Below are positions 40,721 through 49,326 of a DNA stretch of 64,000 nucleotides, one piece after another. The notes beneath the pieces are model-generated. The model was not told where the DNA came from. It saw nothing but the letters and a program-made list of their open reading frames with translations, and did no database searches. The DNA is taken from NCBI GenBank assembly GCA_964397565.1, contig CAYNJC010000008.1, positions 62,001 through 126,000 of the forward strand, written 5' to 3'. Numbering within the stretch: the stretch's first letter is position 1; every line of letters starts with the position of its first letter. The position numbers were made by a program, and so were the translations under genes. The DNA is from JAPLST01 sp964397565 (GTDB taxonomy: Bacteria; Auribacterota; UBA3054; JAPLST01).

Positions 40721-43668
40721 GCAGTGGTGCGCGGCGCGAAGCCACGCCGCAACGTGTTTTCTGTCACCGTGCGCGGATTGACGAACTGCAACAGATAATC
40801 CGGCCCGCCGGCCTTTGAGCCGATGCCCGACATGCGAAAGCCGCCGAACGGGTGGCGCTCGACAATCGCGCCGGTGTTGGCCCGGTTAATGTACAAATTG
40901 CCGACATGAAACTCGCGCGACACGCGCGTGACCGTTTCCGGACTGCGCGAGAAAATGCCGCCGGTGAGGGCATAGGCGCTGTTGTTGGCGATGGCCAGCG
41001 CCTCGTCCATGTCCTTGGCTTTCAGTACCGCCAAGACCGGGCCAAAAATTTCTTCTTGGGCGATGCGCGCATCCGGCGCGACATCGGCAAAGACCGTCGG
41101 CGCCACGTAAAAGCCCTGCTGCGCCAGCGTGCCAATGTCGCGTTGCACCAGCAGCCGCGCTTCGTTGCGGCCGAGCGCGATATATTCCTCGATCGTGGCT
41201 TGCGCGGATTTGTCAATCACGGCATTGACCAGCGTGGCCGGGTCTTCGGCCGGGCCCACGACAATCGCCTTGACCGCCTCGGCCAGCCGCCGGCAGAACA
41301 GGTCGTACACCGGCGCCAGCACGATCACGCGCGAGCAGGCCGAGCACTTCTGGCCGGCATAGCCAAAGGCCGCGCGAATAATGTTGACAATCGCCTCGTC
41401 GAGATCGGCGTCACTGTCAACAATCACGGCGTTTTTGCCGCCCATTTCGGCGATGACGCGTTTCGGCCCCTGGCGCGGGCCGGGCGTTTCCGCCGCCATC
41501 CGGCCAATCCGCAAGCCGACTTCCTGCGAGCCGGTGAAGGCGACGAAATTTACCTCCGGATTGCGCACCAGCGCGTCGCCGATCGTCGCGCCCGCGCCCG
41601 GCAGATAGTTCAGCACGCCGTTCGGCACGCCCGCTTCCTGTAGAATTTCAACCAGCTTGAACGCAATCACCGGCGTGAAATTGGACGGCTTGATCACGAC
41701 CGTGTTGCCGGTGACGATCGCGCCGACGGCCATGCCGGCGGTGATCGCCAGCGGGAAATTCCACGGCGAGATTATCACGCCGACGCCCTTGGCTTCATAG
41801 ACGTAGTTGCTGACTTCGCCGGGCACATTGCCGACGCGGCGCGGCGCGGCCAGGCGCAGCATTTCGTGGGCATAGTAGTTGAGGTAATCAATCGCTTCCT
41901 CGACATCGCCCATGGCTTCATTCCACGGCTTGGCAGCTTCGAGAATCATCCAGGCGGCCAGCTCGAATTTGCGGCGTTCGGCGATGCGCGCGGCCGAGAA
42001 GAGCAACTCGGCGCGCTGCGCGGCGGGCGTATCGCGCCAGGCCGGAAACGCCGCACGAGCGGCCGTCACGGCGTGCGCAACCTGCGCCAGATCGGCCTGC
42101 GCCACCCGGCCAATCAATTCGTTCGTCTGGGCGGGATTGACCGAGTCACGCAGCGTGCTGGTGGTGACACGCGCGCCATTGATGATCAGAGGATAGGTCG
42201 CGCCGCATTGCGCGCGCACGGCCGTCAGCGCGGCCTGCAGTGCGGTGGCGTTGCGCGCATCGGCCCAGTCGAGCTCGGGCACATTGACAAAGCGCCCGGT
42301 CGGCGGTGCCGGCAGGGCTTCCGGTTCGCCGTGCGGGTCTTGCAGCAGGGCGTCCTCATCGCGCTTCTTCGCCATGGTCTGCAGCAGAAATGAATCGTTC
42401 GAGGTGTTTTCGAGCAAGCGCCGCACGAGATAGCCCATGCCCGGCACCATCTCGCCAAACGGCGCGTAGACACGGCAGCGATGGCCTTCGGCGGTAACGG
42501 CCGCGGCAATCGGATCGCCCATGCCGAACAGCACTTGAAATTCATAGGCATCGCGCGGCACCTGTTTCGCCTCGGCCATGGCGATCGCGGCGGCAATGCT
42601 GCGAACGTTGTGACTGGCAAAGGCCGGGCGCAAGACGGTGTAGTTGTCGAGCAGCACGCTGGAAATCTGCTCGTAGTTCGCATCCGACTGCCACTTGCGC
42701 GTGAAGACCGGCGGCGTCAAGTGCTTCTGCGCGGCAATCACCGTTTCGTAATCCCAATACGCGCCTTTGACCAGCCGGATGTAGATCGGCTGCTTACGCG
42801 GCCGTGCCCAGGTCAGCAGCGTTTGCACATCCCGCGCGGCGTCGCGCAGATAGGCCTGCACGACGATGCCGGCGAAGGGATACTCGGCGAATTCAACTTC
42901 ATCGAGCAATTCCATGAAGACCCGCATGATGATGTCTTTGTACATGTACTGCTCTTGGTCCACATTCAAGGCGACCTTATTGTCGCGCGCGCTGCGCAGG
43001 ATCAGGCGCAGGCGGTCTTTCAGCTTTGCGACGCAGTGCGCCGGGGCGAGCGGCGTCATTTGCGAATAGAGCGAGGTCAGCTTGACTGAAACATTGATCG
43101 GCGGGGTGTAAAAGGCACCCTCGCCGTCCACACGCGGATTGGCTTTCCACGTGCGGGCGCGCTCGGCCAGGGCCGGAATCAGCGCACGATACGTCTGCAC
43201 ATACTGATCCGCCTCGGCCTCGCTGACGGTCGCTTCGCCCAGCACATCGAGGGTGAAGCCCAGATTGCGTTCGCGCAGTTTCTCAACCGCGCCGAGCGCG
43301 TCTTTGGCGGTCTCGGCCGTGATGAATTTTTTGGCCATCTGCTTGATGCCAATCGCAGCAGCCGTGTTGATGATGAAGTCCGGCGCCAGCCCGACTTTGG
43401 CCATGGCCATGCCGGCTTTGAAGACGGTCGGCACGCCCTCGAGCGTGGGAAAATATTCATGAAAGTGGCGCGCAACGTCCTTGGCCGAGTGCAACATCGG
43501 GAAGACATCCACAAAGTGAAACATGCGCATTTTGAATTGTTCGTTGGCCATGCTCAGCTCCATCAACTGGTTTTCCCAGTAGTCTTTGGAGATCAGCGAC
43601 GGGCCGGCGCTGGTCATATGCTTGAACAGGCGCAGGCCGATGGCATGGGGTGTTGCAGGCACATTCAT
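40717..43668 (-). CDS. putA: Bifunctional proline dehydrogenase / L-glutamate gamma-semialdehyde dehydrogenase
   Basis: 983 residues. PRODH TIM barrel (about 80-440): NVSVKLTSLYSQM, NVDQEQYMYKD, GIVVQAYLRDA, IRLVKGAYWDYE and RLLENTSND. P5CDH (about 470-980): IISPWNFPLAITAGM, VIAEMGGKNAVIVDSDAD, catalytic Cys in GYAGQKCSACSRVIV, EEIFGPVLAVLKAKD and NRANTGAIVERHPFGG. It oxidises proline to glutamate with FAD and NAD. It lacks the N-terminal ribbon-helix-helix of trifunctional PutA, so it is not its own repressor. Confidence 0.95.
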   Translation of the reverse strand: MNVPATPHAIGLRLFKHMTSAGPSLISKDYWENQLMELSMANEQFKMRMFHFVDVFPMLHSAKDVARHFHEYFPTLEGVPTVFKAGMAMAKVGLAPDFIINTAAAIGIKQMAKKFITAETAKDALGAVEKLRERNLGFTLDVLGEATVSEAEADQYVQTYRALIPALAERARTWKANPRVDGEGAFYTPPINVSVKLTSLYSQMTPLAPAHCVAKLKDRLRLILRSARDNKVALNVDQEQYMYKDIIMRVFMELLDEVEFAEYPFAGIVVQAYLRDAARDVQTLLTWARPRKQPIYIRLVKGAYWDYETVIAAQKHLTPPVFTRKWQSDANYEQISSVLLDNYTVLRPAFASHNVRSIAAAIAMAEAKQVPRDAYEFQVLFGMGDPIAAAVTAEGHRCRVYAPFGEMVPGMGYLVRRLLENTSNDSFLLQTMAKKRDEDALLQDPHGEPEALPAPPTGRFVNVPELDWADARNATALQAALTAVRAQCGATYPLIINGARVTTSTLRDSVNPAQTNELIGRVAQADLAQVAHAVTAARAAFPAWRDTPAAQRAELLFSAARIAERRKFELAAWMILEAAKPWNEAMGDVEEAIDYLNYYAHEMLRLAAPRRVGNVPGEVSNYVYEAKGVGVIISPWNFPLAITAGMAVGAIVTGNTVVIKPSNFTPVIAFKLVEILQEAGVPNGVLNYLPGAGATIGDALVRNPEVNFVAFTGSQEVGLRIGRMAAETPGPRQGPKRVIAEMGGKNAVIVDSDADLDEAIVNIIRAAFGYAGQKCSACSRVIVLAPVYDLFCRRLAEAVKAIVVGPAEDPATLVNAVIDKSAQATIEEYIALGRNEARLLVQRDIGTLAQQGFYVAPTVFADVAPDARIAQEEIFGPVLAVLKAKDMDEALAIANNSAYALTGGIFSRSPETVTRVSREFHVGNLYINRANTGAIVERHPFGGFRMSGIGSKAGGPDYLLQFVNPRTVTENTLRRGFAPRTTA

Positions 43669-43730
43669 AAATAATCCTAAGCGGATGACATGTCTACCAT
43701 CAATATATACGAACGAGAATAGCAGTTACT

Positions 43731-43759
43731 ACTGTAGCAAAGCGCGCGCAGAAAATCAA
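43731..43759 (-). promoter_or_regulatory. Promoter for putA
   Basis: Minus strand TTGATT (43759-43754), 17 bp, TACAGT (43736-43731); leader about 57 bases. Confidence 0.6.
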
Positions 43760-43859
43760 GTGCGGGCGTTGCATCTGCGCGTCTGGCTGAGAAAACCCAT
43801 TTGCCGCGCATGGTTTTGCATTGCTGTGTTCGCGGCGAACACAGTACCGGCGACAATGA

Positions 43860-43888
43860 TTGACTTGGTGGGTTGGTCGTGGTATACT
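43860..43888 (+). promoter_or_regulatory. Promoter for the exported protein at 43926
   Basis: TTGACT (43860-43865), 17 bp, TATACT (43883-43888). A ribosome site AGGAGA lies before ATG 43926. Confidence 0.75.
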
Positions 43889-43925
43889 AGATCAATCAAG
43901 ACCGCTCTTCATTAGGAGATCCAGT

Positions 43926-45188
43926 ATGAACTTCCGCCTCATTATGTTTGGTTTGTGGGCAACCCTGATCGCGCTGCACGCCCCCGCCGCGTTTCGACAA
44001 GTTGGTCAATGGCACATGTTTCCTGCCAATTTCAATTATTATTACTGGAACAATAAAGGTTCTATGATGTTTGTCAAGGGCTACATGTCCAACATCACCA
44101 TCAGCGCGTGGATGAGCCCGGATAATCAATGGGTGCAGACGGTGCCCGAAACGCAAAATACATCAACCGCCTTGGTTTATGTGACCGACAATTTCAAGAC
44201 TGTTTTCATTCAGACAAAAATGGGGACCGTTAACAATTTATTGACCTATGCTGCCGACACCACGCTGACGTTTCTGAAAAGCGGCGGCTTGTCCCCGGAA
44301 GCCGGTGAAGTCGGCCCGCCGAACATTTCGCTGCTAGGGAACCGGTTGTTTGTGGCGCAACGCATGACCCTCGCGGGCCAAGTACTCGCGGGCGTGGTGA
44401 CCGACAAATTGAAGTGGAAGACGCGCGCCTTTGTGGACACGTGGGGCGGCGGCGGGGCGTACGCCACACCAGTGTATTGCAGCCCGCACGGCAAATATCT
44501 GGCGGTCGAGCGCGCCTATGACACGGTGCAATTTCACGGCACGTTTGACGTGTACAAGACCGGCAAGACGCTCAAGAAAAAGGGCGAGGCCACCTTTGCC
44601 AACACCATTTCCTGGCTGCCCAGCGCCAACGACAAATTCGTCCAATTCTGTTGCGAGCAGGGTCCGCCGTCCATCTGGGAGGCGGCGCGGGTCGGCTCGT
44701 TAGCCACCTTTTGTTCCATGCCCACAAGCAGCTATGCCCTGTGGCGCGTGGCGACGACGGGCAAGGGCAGCGTTGCGCTGTATTCCAGCGCCAAGACGCT
44801 CACGGTTCGTTCGGCCACCCAACTCTTCGGGCCGTTTGCCCTGACCGACGCGCTGCCCGGCGAGACGCCGTATCTCATGTACTTTGACGGGAAAACCGTG
44901 GTCTTTGCGTTCATGGGCATGACCAGCACCAAGCTGCGCGCCTATCGTGTTTCGGCCCACGGCATGACCTTGAGCGCCGGGCCGGTGACCAGCGGCAGCC
45001 CAATGTATTCCCACACCACCAAAGGCTTCTTCGCCTTTTCGGACATGACCGGCACCTTCAAGGTTTTCACACCAAAACTGAAACTGGTCGGGCAGGCGAT
45101 TGGTGGCCCGCCGTTCTGTAAAGACCGCGCCGTGCTGCTGCCCGATTTTTCGGTCAGCCCGTACGAATTCACAATTTATCGCTGGTAA
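43926..45188 (+). CDS. Exported protein of unknown function, beta-rich
   Basis: 420 residues from ATG 43926 with AGGAGA upstream. Signal peptide (about 1-22, cleavage near APAAF). The mature protein is beta-rich and Trp/Thr/Ser-rich with repeated blade-like segments (KGYMSNITISAW, GKYLAVERAYDTV, TISWLPSANDKFVQ, TPYLMYFDGKTVVFAFMG), suggesting a propeller of WD40/NHL type. I recognise no family motif. Its own promoter and position before two other exported proteins suggest an envelope role. Confidence 0.6.
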   Translation: MNFRLIMFGLWATLIALHAPAAFRQVGQWHMFPANFNYYYWNNKGSMMFVKGYMSNITISAWMSPDNQWVQTVPETQNTSTALVYVTDNFKTVFIQTKMGTVNNLLTYAADTTLTFLKSGGLSPEAGEVGPPNISLLGNRLFVAQRMTLAGQVLAGVVTDKLKWKTRAFVDTWGGGGAYATPVYCSPHGKYLAVERAYDTVQFHGTFDVYKTGKTLKKKGEATFANTISWLPSANDKFVQFCCEQGPPSIWEAARVGSLATFCSMPTSSYALWRVATTGKGSVALYSSAKTLTVRSATQLFGPFALTDALPGETPYLMYFDGKTVVFAFMGMTSTKLRAYRVSAHGMTLSAGPVTSGSPMYSHTTKGFFAFSDMTGTFKVFTPKLKLVGQAIGGPPFCKDRAVLLPDFSVSPYEFTIYRW

Positions 45189-45201
45189 ACGCGACCACAA
45201 T

Positions 45202-45231
45202 TTGAACAATAAGCCAGACTTATGTTATACT
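45202..45231 (+). promoter_or_regulatory. Promoter for the SnoaL-like gene
   Basis: TTGAAC (45202-45207), 18 bp, TATACT (45226-45231). TGGAG lies ten bases before ATG 45266. Confidence 0.65.
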
Positions 45232-45265
45232 ACGACGACCAAGTTCATCAACTGGAGCGCACTGT

Positions 45266-46267
45266 ATGAACACCGCCATCCGCCTTGCAGGCATCGTTAG
45301 CATCAGTCTTGTTACCTTTGTCTTCGCCGAAGATACCGGACCCGGCTCCACGGCGCCAACCGCCGGCGGTCTGCGAGAGAGAGTGCGCCAGCGCGTGCTG
45401 GCGCGCGCAGTCCAAGCCGGGGTGCTGAATGTGGACGCCCTGCGCGCCGTGCTGGAGCGGCAAGTGCGCAAGGAAGTCAAACAGTTTGAGCAGGCCTTCA
45501 ATGCGCATGACGCCAAGGCAGTTGCCGCGCAATGGTCGCCGCAGGGTGTCTACCTTGATAGTCTCGGCACAGAATACAAAGGCCGCGAGAACATCGAAAA
45601 ACTATATGCCGCCTTCTTTGCGGAATATTCGAACGCGCAGGCGGTCACTACCGTGGAAGACATTCGCGTGGTCAATGCCTTCACGGCCGTCGAACAGGGG
45701 AGCACCGCCGTGACGCTCGTGCCGGGCAGCGATCCGCAAGTTGGCCGCTATATCGCCACGCATGTGCGACAGGGCCGCACGTGGCTGATGGTCAGTGTCG
45801 AAGACTTGCCGGATGCGCGGCAGGACGCGGCCAACGCAGTGCAGGATCTGGCGTGGTTGATCGGCACCTGGCACGCAACGTCGCCGCTGCTCAGCATGGA
45901 GACCAGCTACCAGTACGTCAGTGACGGCGCGTTTCTTCAGCGCACCTGGATTACCCGCGCCGGCACAAACGTTATTTCGCAAGGCGTGCAGCTGATTGGT
46001 TGGGATCCAGAAACCGCGCAGCTGGCCTCGTGGACCTATGATGCCTTGGGCAGTGTCGACAAAGGGCTGTGGTTGCCCGATGCGCAGGGCTGGGAAATCA
46101 AAGCCACGGGCGCACTGCGCGACGGCACGCCGTTCAGCGCCACCTATCTGATGCAACGCACCGGCGACAATAGCCTGACGGTCAGTTCGATCAACCGCTG
46201 TGTCGGTGACGTTGCCCTGCCGGAGTTGCCGGAGCTTACCTTTACCCGCACACCCGCGACACCGTAA
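45266..46267 (+). CDS. Exported SnoaL/NTF2-like (SgcJ/EcaC type) protein
   Basis: 333 residues: signal peptide (about 1-21, ending VFAED), a short helical spacer, then an NTF2-like cone (about 70-185; FEQAFNAHDAKAVAAQWSPQGVY, YKGRENIEKLYAAFF, TWLMVSVEDLPDA). A second beta domain (about 190-333; DLAWLIGTWHAT, WITRAGTNVISQG, GWDPETAQLASW) resembles the DUF1579-type lipocalin-like half seen in planctomycete homologues. Function unknown; not a known enzyme. Confidence 0.7.
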   Translation: MNTAIRLAGIVSISLVTFVFAEDTGPGSTAPTAGGLRERVRQRVLARAVQAGVLNVDALRAVLERQVRKEVKQFEQAFNAHDAKAVAAQWSPQGVYLDSLGTEYKGRENIEKLYAAFFAEYSNAQAVTTVEDIRVVNAFTAVEQGSTAVTLVPGSDPQVGRYIATHVRQGRTWLMVSVEDLPDARQDAANAVQDLAWLIGTWHATSPLLSMETSYQYVSDGAFLQRTWITRAGTNVISQGVQLIGWDPETAQLASWTYDALGSVDKGLWLPDAQGWEIKATGALRDGTPFSATYLMQRTGDNSLTVSSINRCVGDVALPELPELTFTRTPATP

Positions 46268-46323
46268 TCGAAACGGGTTATCATTTTGTTTGACTGTGAA
46301 CCACATTGTTCAAGGAGACTGAC

Positions 46324-47868
46324 ATGCAGAACGTGAAATTGACAAGCTTGGTGGCAATGTTGAGTGTGCTGTTGCTGGTGCCTGCTGCGTGGGCACGTGG
46401 TTTTGGTGGTGGTGGTGGCCACTCATTCGGCGGTGGTGGCTTTGGTGGCGGCGGCGAACGCTCGTTTGGCGGTGGCGGCGGCGGCGAACGTTCGTTTGGC
46501 GGTGGCGGCGGCGAACGCTCGTTTGGTGGCGGCGGCGGCGAACGCTCGTTTGGTGGCGGCAGCATGCCTTCACGCCCGAGCGGCTTTAATGAACAACGCG
46601 GTTTCAATCAAAACCGCGGCGGGTTCTCCGGCAATATGGACCGGTCACCACGCGCGGAACAATATCGCCCGTCGGGCATGCAGCAGGGAGGCTTCTCGCG
46701 GCCACAGAATTCTACGCGGCCGTCGGACTCGCAATTGCACAATTTTCTTGGATTGCCGGCGGATGGCGGCATGGCGCATCCCGGCGGTATGCGTCCCGGC
46801 CAGGGTGGGCAGGGCATTAATCCCAATATGCGTCCCGGGCAAGGAGGGCATGGCGTTAATCCCAATGTTCGTCCCGGCCCCGGCCCAAGCCCAGGCCCGC
46901 GTCCAGGCCCAGGCCCAGGCCCGCGTCCAGGCCCAGGCCCACGTCCAGGCCCAGGCCCACGTCCAGGCCCAGGCCCGCGTCCAGGCCCGGGCCCGCATCC
47001 CGGCCCGGGCCCGCATCCCGGCCCGTGGAACAACAATCACATCAATAACACACAGATCAACAATATTCAGAACAACTTTTATGGCTATGGCGGCTACCAC
47101 GGCTACTGGCCGTACACGCCTGGCTGGTGGGGCGCGAATCCCGGCATGGCGTGGACGTGTTTTGGCCTGACGGTTGGCACGTACGCCTTGTGTTCCTTCG
47201 CTACGCTATCGCAATGGTTTGATAACACGCCGGTGGTGGTGCAGCAGCCGATCCCGTACGACTACGGCACCCAAATCTACTATGGCGGCGACACGGTGTA
47301 TGTCAACAATCAACCGACCGCGACGGTGACGCAGTATTATCAACAAACGTCGGCGCTGGCAGCCGATGGTGCGGCCAATGCAAAAGCGAACGTCGACGCC
47401 GAATGGCTGCCCTTGGGCGTTTTTGCGATCATGGCTGCTAACGCGACCAATACCTCCTTGACCGTCCAACTGGCAGTCAACAAGCAGGGCATCCTGCGCG
47501 GCAATCAGTTCAACTTGGCGACCGGCACGAATGAGATCATCAAAGGCGCGGTTGACCGGACCACCCAACGGGTGGCGTGGACGGCAGGCGCGGACACGAC
47601 CACAGTTTACGAAACAGGTCTGGACAATTTGACGAAAGACCAGTCCACCTTGATGATTCAATACGGCACGGATGCGGCGGAAATCTGCCATCTGGTGCAT
47701 ATCAAAGAACCGCCGCCATCTGAGGGCGGCAGCACGCAACAAAGCCCGATGAGCACGCCCACGCGGCGGTCTGCCGCGCGTGCGGGAACGGGCCCGCGCG
47801 GGAAGGTTGCCGCGAACGTCTTCAGCATGCCGCGCGGGCTACTGTTGAAGCCATGCCGCGTGCTCTAA
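46324..47868 (+). CDS. Planctomycete-type 'protocadherin-like' surface protein with Gly and Pro-Gly repeats
   Basis: 514 residues from ATG 46324 with AAGGAG upstream. Signal peptide (1-24, ends AWA). Gly-rich part with GGGGERSFGGG repeats (about 27-80), Pro-Gly tract of PGPGPRPGPGPH type (about 180-236), a membrane-like or buried segment (GLTVGTYALCSFATL) and a C-terminal domain (about 320-470) with YYGGDTVYVNNQPT, LPLGVFAIMAANATNT, LAVNKQGILRGNQF, DRTTQRVAWTAG and YETGLDNLTKD. That C-terminal block is common in planctomycete proteins labelled mu-protocadherin; role unknown. Confidence 0.7.
   Translation: MQNVKLTSLVAMLSVLLLVPAAWARGFGGGGGHSFGGGGFGGGGERSFGGGGGGERSFGGGGGERSFGGGGGERSFGGGSMPSRPSGFNEQRGFNQNRGGFSGNMDRSPRAEQYRPSGMQQGGFSRPQNSTRPSDSQLHNFLGLPADGGMAHPGGMRPGQGGQGINPNMRPGQGGHGVNPNVRPGPGPSPGPRPGPGPGPRPGPGPRPGPGPRPGPGPRPGPGPHPGPGPHPGPWNNNHINNTQINNIQNNFYGYGGYHGYWPYTPGWWGANPGMAWTCFGLTVGTYALCSFATLSQWFDNTPVVVQQPIPYDYGTQIYYGGDTVYVNNQPTATVTQYYQQTSALAADGAANAKANVDAEWLPLGVFAIMAANATNTSLTVQLAVNKQGILRGNQFNLATGTNEIIKGAVDRTTQRVAWTAGADTTTVYETGLDNLTKDQSTLMIQYGTDAAEICHLVHIKEPPPSEGGSTQQSPMSTPTRRSAARAGTGPRGKVAANVFSMPRGLLLKPCRVL
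46405..46566 (+). repeat. In-frame Gly-rich minisatellite
   Basis: Copies of a 30-33 bp unit GGCGGCGAACG(C/T)TCGTTTGGCGGT-type, differing mainly in GGC number. Likely to vary in length by slippage. Confidence 0.8.
46869..47029 (+). repeat. In-frame Pro-Gly minisatellite
   Basis: About nine copies of an 18-bp unit CC(A/G)GGCCC(A/G)GGCCC(A/G)C(A/G)T encoding PGPGPR/H. Confidence 0.85.
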
Positions 47869-48006
47869 CGGCACGCCGTCGGTAGCTGCTGCCGTTGTCT
47901 CGCGGCGGTGGCAACGATAGTTTCGATGTACATTGGAAGGCCGAGTGTCGCCGTGTTGCCGGCATTGGCGTGGCACTGCGGTTTGTCGCCGCGCCGCCAG
48001 ATATGC

Positions 48007-48012
48007 TACAAT
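48007..48012 (+). promoter_or_regulatory. -10 box TACAAT, leaderless-type promoter of the radical SAM operon
   Basis: TACAAT (48007-48012) with TTGTCG 18 bp upstream; the expected start coincides with the ATG at 48019 or 48022. Confidence 0.55.
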
Positions 48013-48018
48013 TATTTA

Positions 48019-49326
48019 ATGATGAGCACACCTGCACCCCCCACGCCGGGATTGTTGGCGCGCCTGCACCGCCGGATTGAGCGCGCGGTGCTGCGCCTGT
48101 TTGTCAGCCGGCGCCTGTTTAACCCGTGGTTTCCGACGCGGGACGGCATTACCTTTATAATCGATCTGGTGCGGCGCAATCTGCATGGGGCGCACTTTTC
48201 GCGCGCCACGCGCAAAGCCACCTTCCGCTTTCTTATCACCCAGCCAGTGCTGTATATTCCGTTCAAACGCTGGCAGTTCAAACGCCGGCACGGTTTCTAC
48301 CCGCCGTCATTTCTGGCAATCAGTCCAACCCGCCGCTGTAACTTGTCTTGCCCCGGCTGTTTCGAGGGCGGGCATTCGAGCGAGGAACTTTCGTATGCAA
48401 CGGTGGATCGGATTGTGCGCGAAGCGAATGCCATGGGTGTGTGCTTCTTCATTCTCATTGGTGGTGAACCGTTTTGCTGGCCGCACTTGTTCCAGCTGCT
48501 GGAGCAGCATCCCACCAGCATGTTCGGCATTTATACCAACGGCACGCTGGTGACGCCGGCGGTGGCAGAACGGCTGGCCCGCTGCGGCAATGTGCAACTG
48601 GGGTTCAGCCTCGAGGGCTTCGAAGCACAGACGGATGCGCGGCGCGGCGCGGGCGTTTTTCAGGCCGTGCTGCAGGCGATGCAGGCCAGCCGCGCGGCCG
48701 GCGTAAATTTCAGTTATTCTGTCACCGTAACGCGCGCGAACAGCGCCGTCGTGGTCTCGGACGAATTTGTGGATTTTATGATTGCGCAGGGCTGCGTGAC
48801 GGGCTGGTATTATCAATACATGCCGGTCGGGTGCATGCCGGACATCGCGTTGCTGCCGACCGCGGAGCAACGCATGCAGCGCCGCCAGCGCATCACGGAA
48901 TTGCGCCGCACGCGCGAGATTGGCTTGTGTGATTTTGTCAATGCCGGCACGCTGATGGACGGCTGCATTTGCGCCGGCAGGGTGTATCTGCACATCAATG
49001 CTGCGGGCGGCGCCGAGCCGTGTGCGTTTTATCCGTTTGCCGCGGACAGTATTTTGGAGCGGTCGCTGGTCGAGGTGCTCCATTCGCCGTTTTTCACGAC
49101 CATTCGGCAGCAACAAACCGCCACCAAAAACTTGCTGGCGCAATGCCCGATTGTGGATAATCCGGCCTGGTTGCGCCAGGCGGTGGCAACCGGCGGCGCG
49201 CAACCGACACAGGCGACGGCGGCGCCACTGCTGGACGAGACCAATCCGCCGCTCGACGCCCACGCCGCCGCCTATCGCGCCATCGCCGACCCGGCTTGGC
49301 AGGCGGAGCACGTCGGCCGTGGCTGA
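48019..49326 (+). CDS. Radical SAM/SPASM enzyme
   Basis: 435 residues from ATG 48019 (second ATG 48022). An N-terminal helical extension of about 100 residues rich in Arg and aromatics precedes the CxxxCxxC cluster motif (Cys107, Cys111, Cys114 in RRCNLSCPGCFEG) and the partial TIM barrel (ILIGGEPFCWPHL, YTNGTLV, FSLEG). The C-terminal SPASM-type region has Cys at GCICAGRV, EPCAFYPF and QCPIV. Such enzymes modify peptides or lipids. Its stop lies inside the following GNAT gene; operon-mates are that GNAT and an ABC exporter. No precursor peptide was recognised. Confidence 0.85.
   Translation: MMSTPAPPTPGLLARLHRRIERAVLRLFVSRRLFNPWFPTRDGITFIIDLVRRNLHGAHFSRATRKATFRFLITQPVLYIPFKRWQFKRRHGFYPPSFLAISPTRRCNLSCPGCFEGGHSSEELSYATVDRIVREANAMGVCFFILIGGEPFCWPHLFQLLEQHPTSMFGIYTNGTLVTPAVAERLARCGNVQLGFSLEGFEAQTDARRGAGVFQAVLQAMQASRAAGVNFSYSVTVTRANSAVVVSDEFVDFMIAQGCVTGWYYQYMPVGCMPDIALLPTAEQRMQRRQRITELRRTREIGLCDFVNAGTLMDGCICAGRVYLHINAAGGAEPCAFYPFAADSILERSLVEVLHSPFFTTIRQQQTATKNLLAQCPIVDNPAWLRQAVATGGAQPTQATAAPLLDETNPPLDAHAAAYRAIADPAWQAEHVGRG

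Noticed and set aside
40717..43668. Trifunctional PutA with DNA-binding domain
   Set aside because: The protein begins directly with the helical lead-in to PRODH; there is no ribbon-helix-helix segment.
46869..47029. Regularly spaced 18-bp repeats resembling a CRISPR array
   Set aside because: There are no unique spacers; the units are contiguous, in frame and encode PGPGPR.
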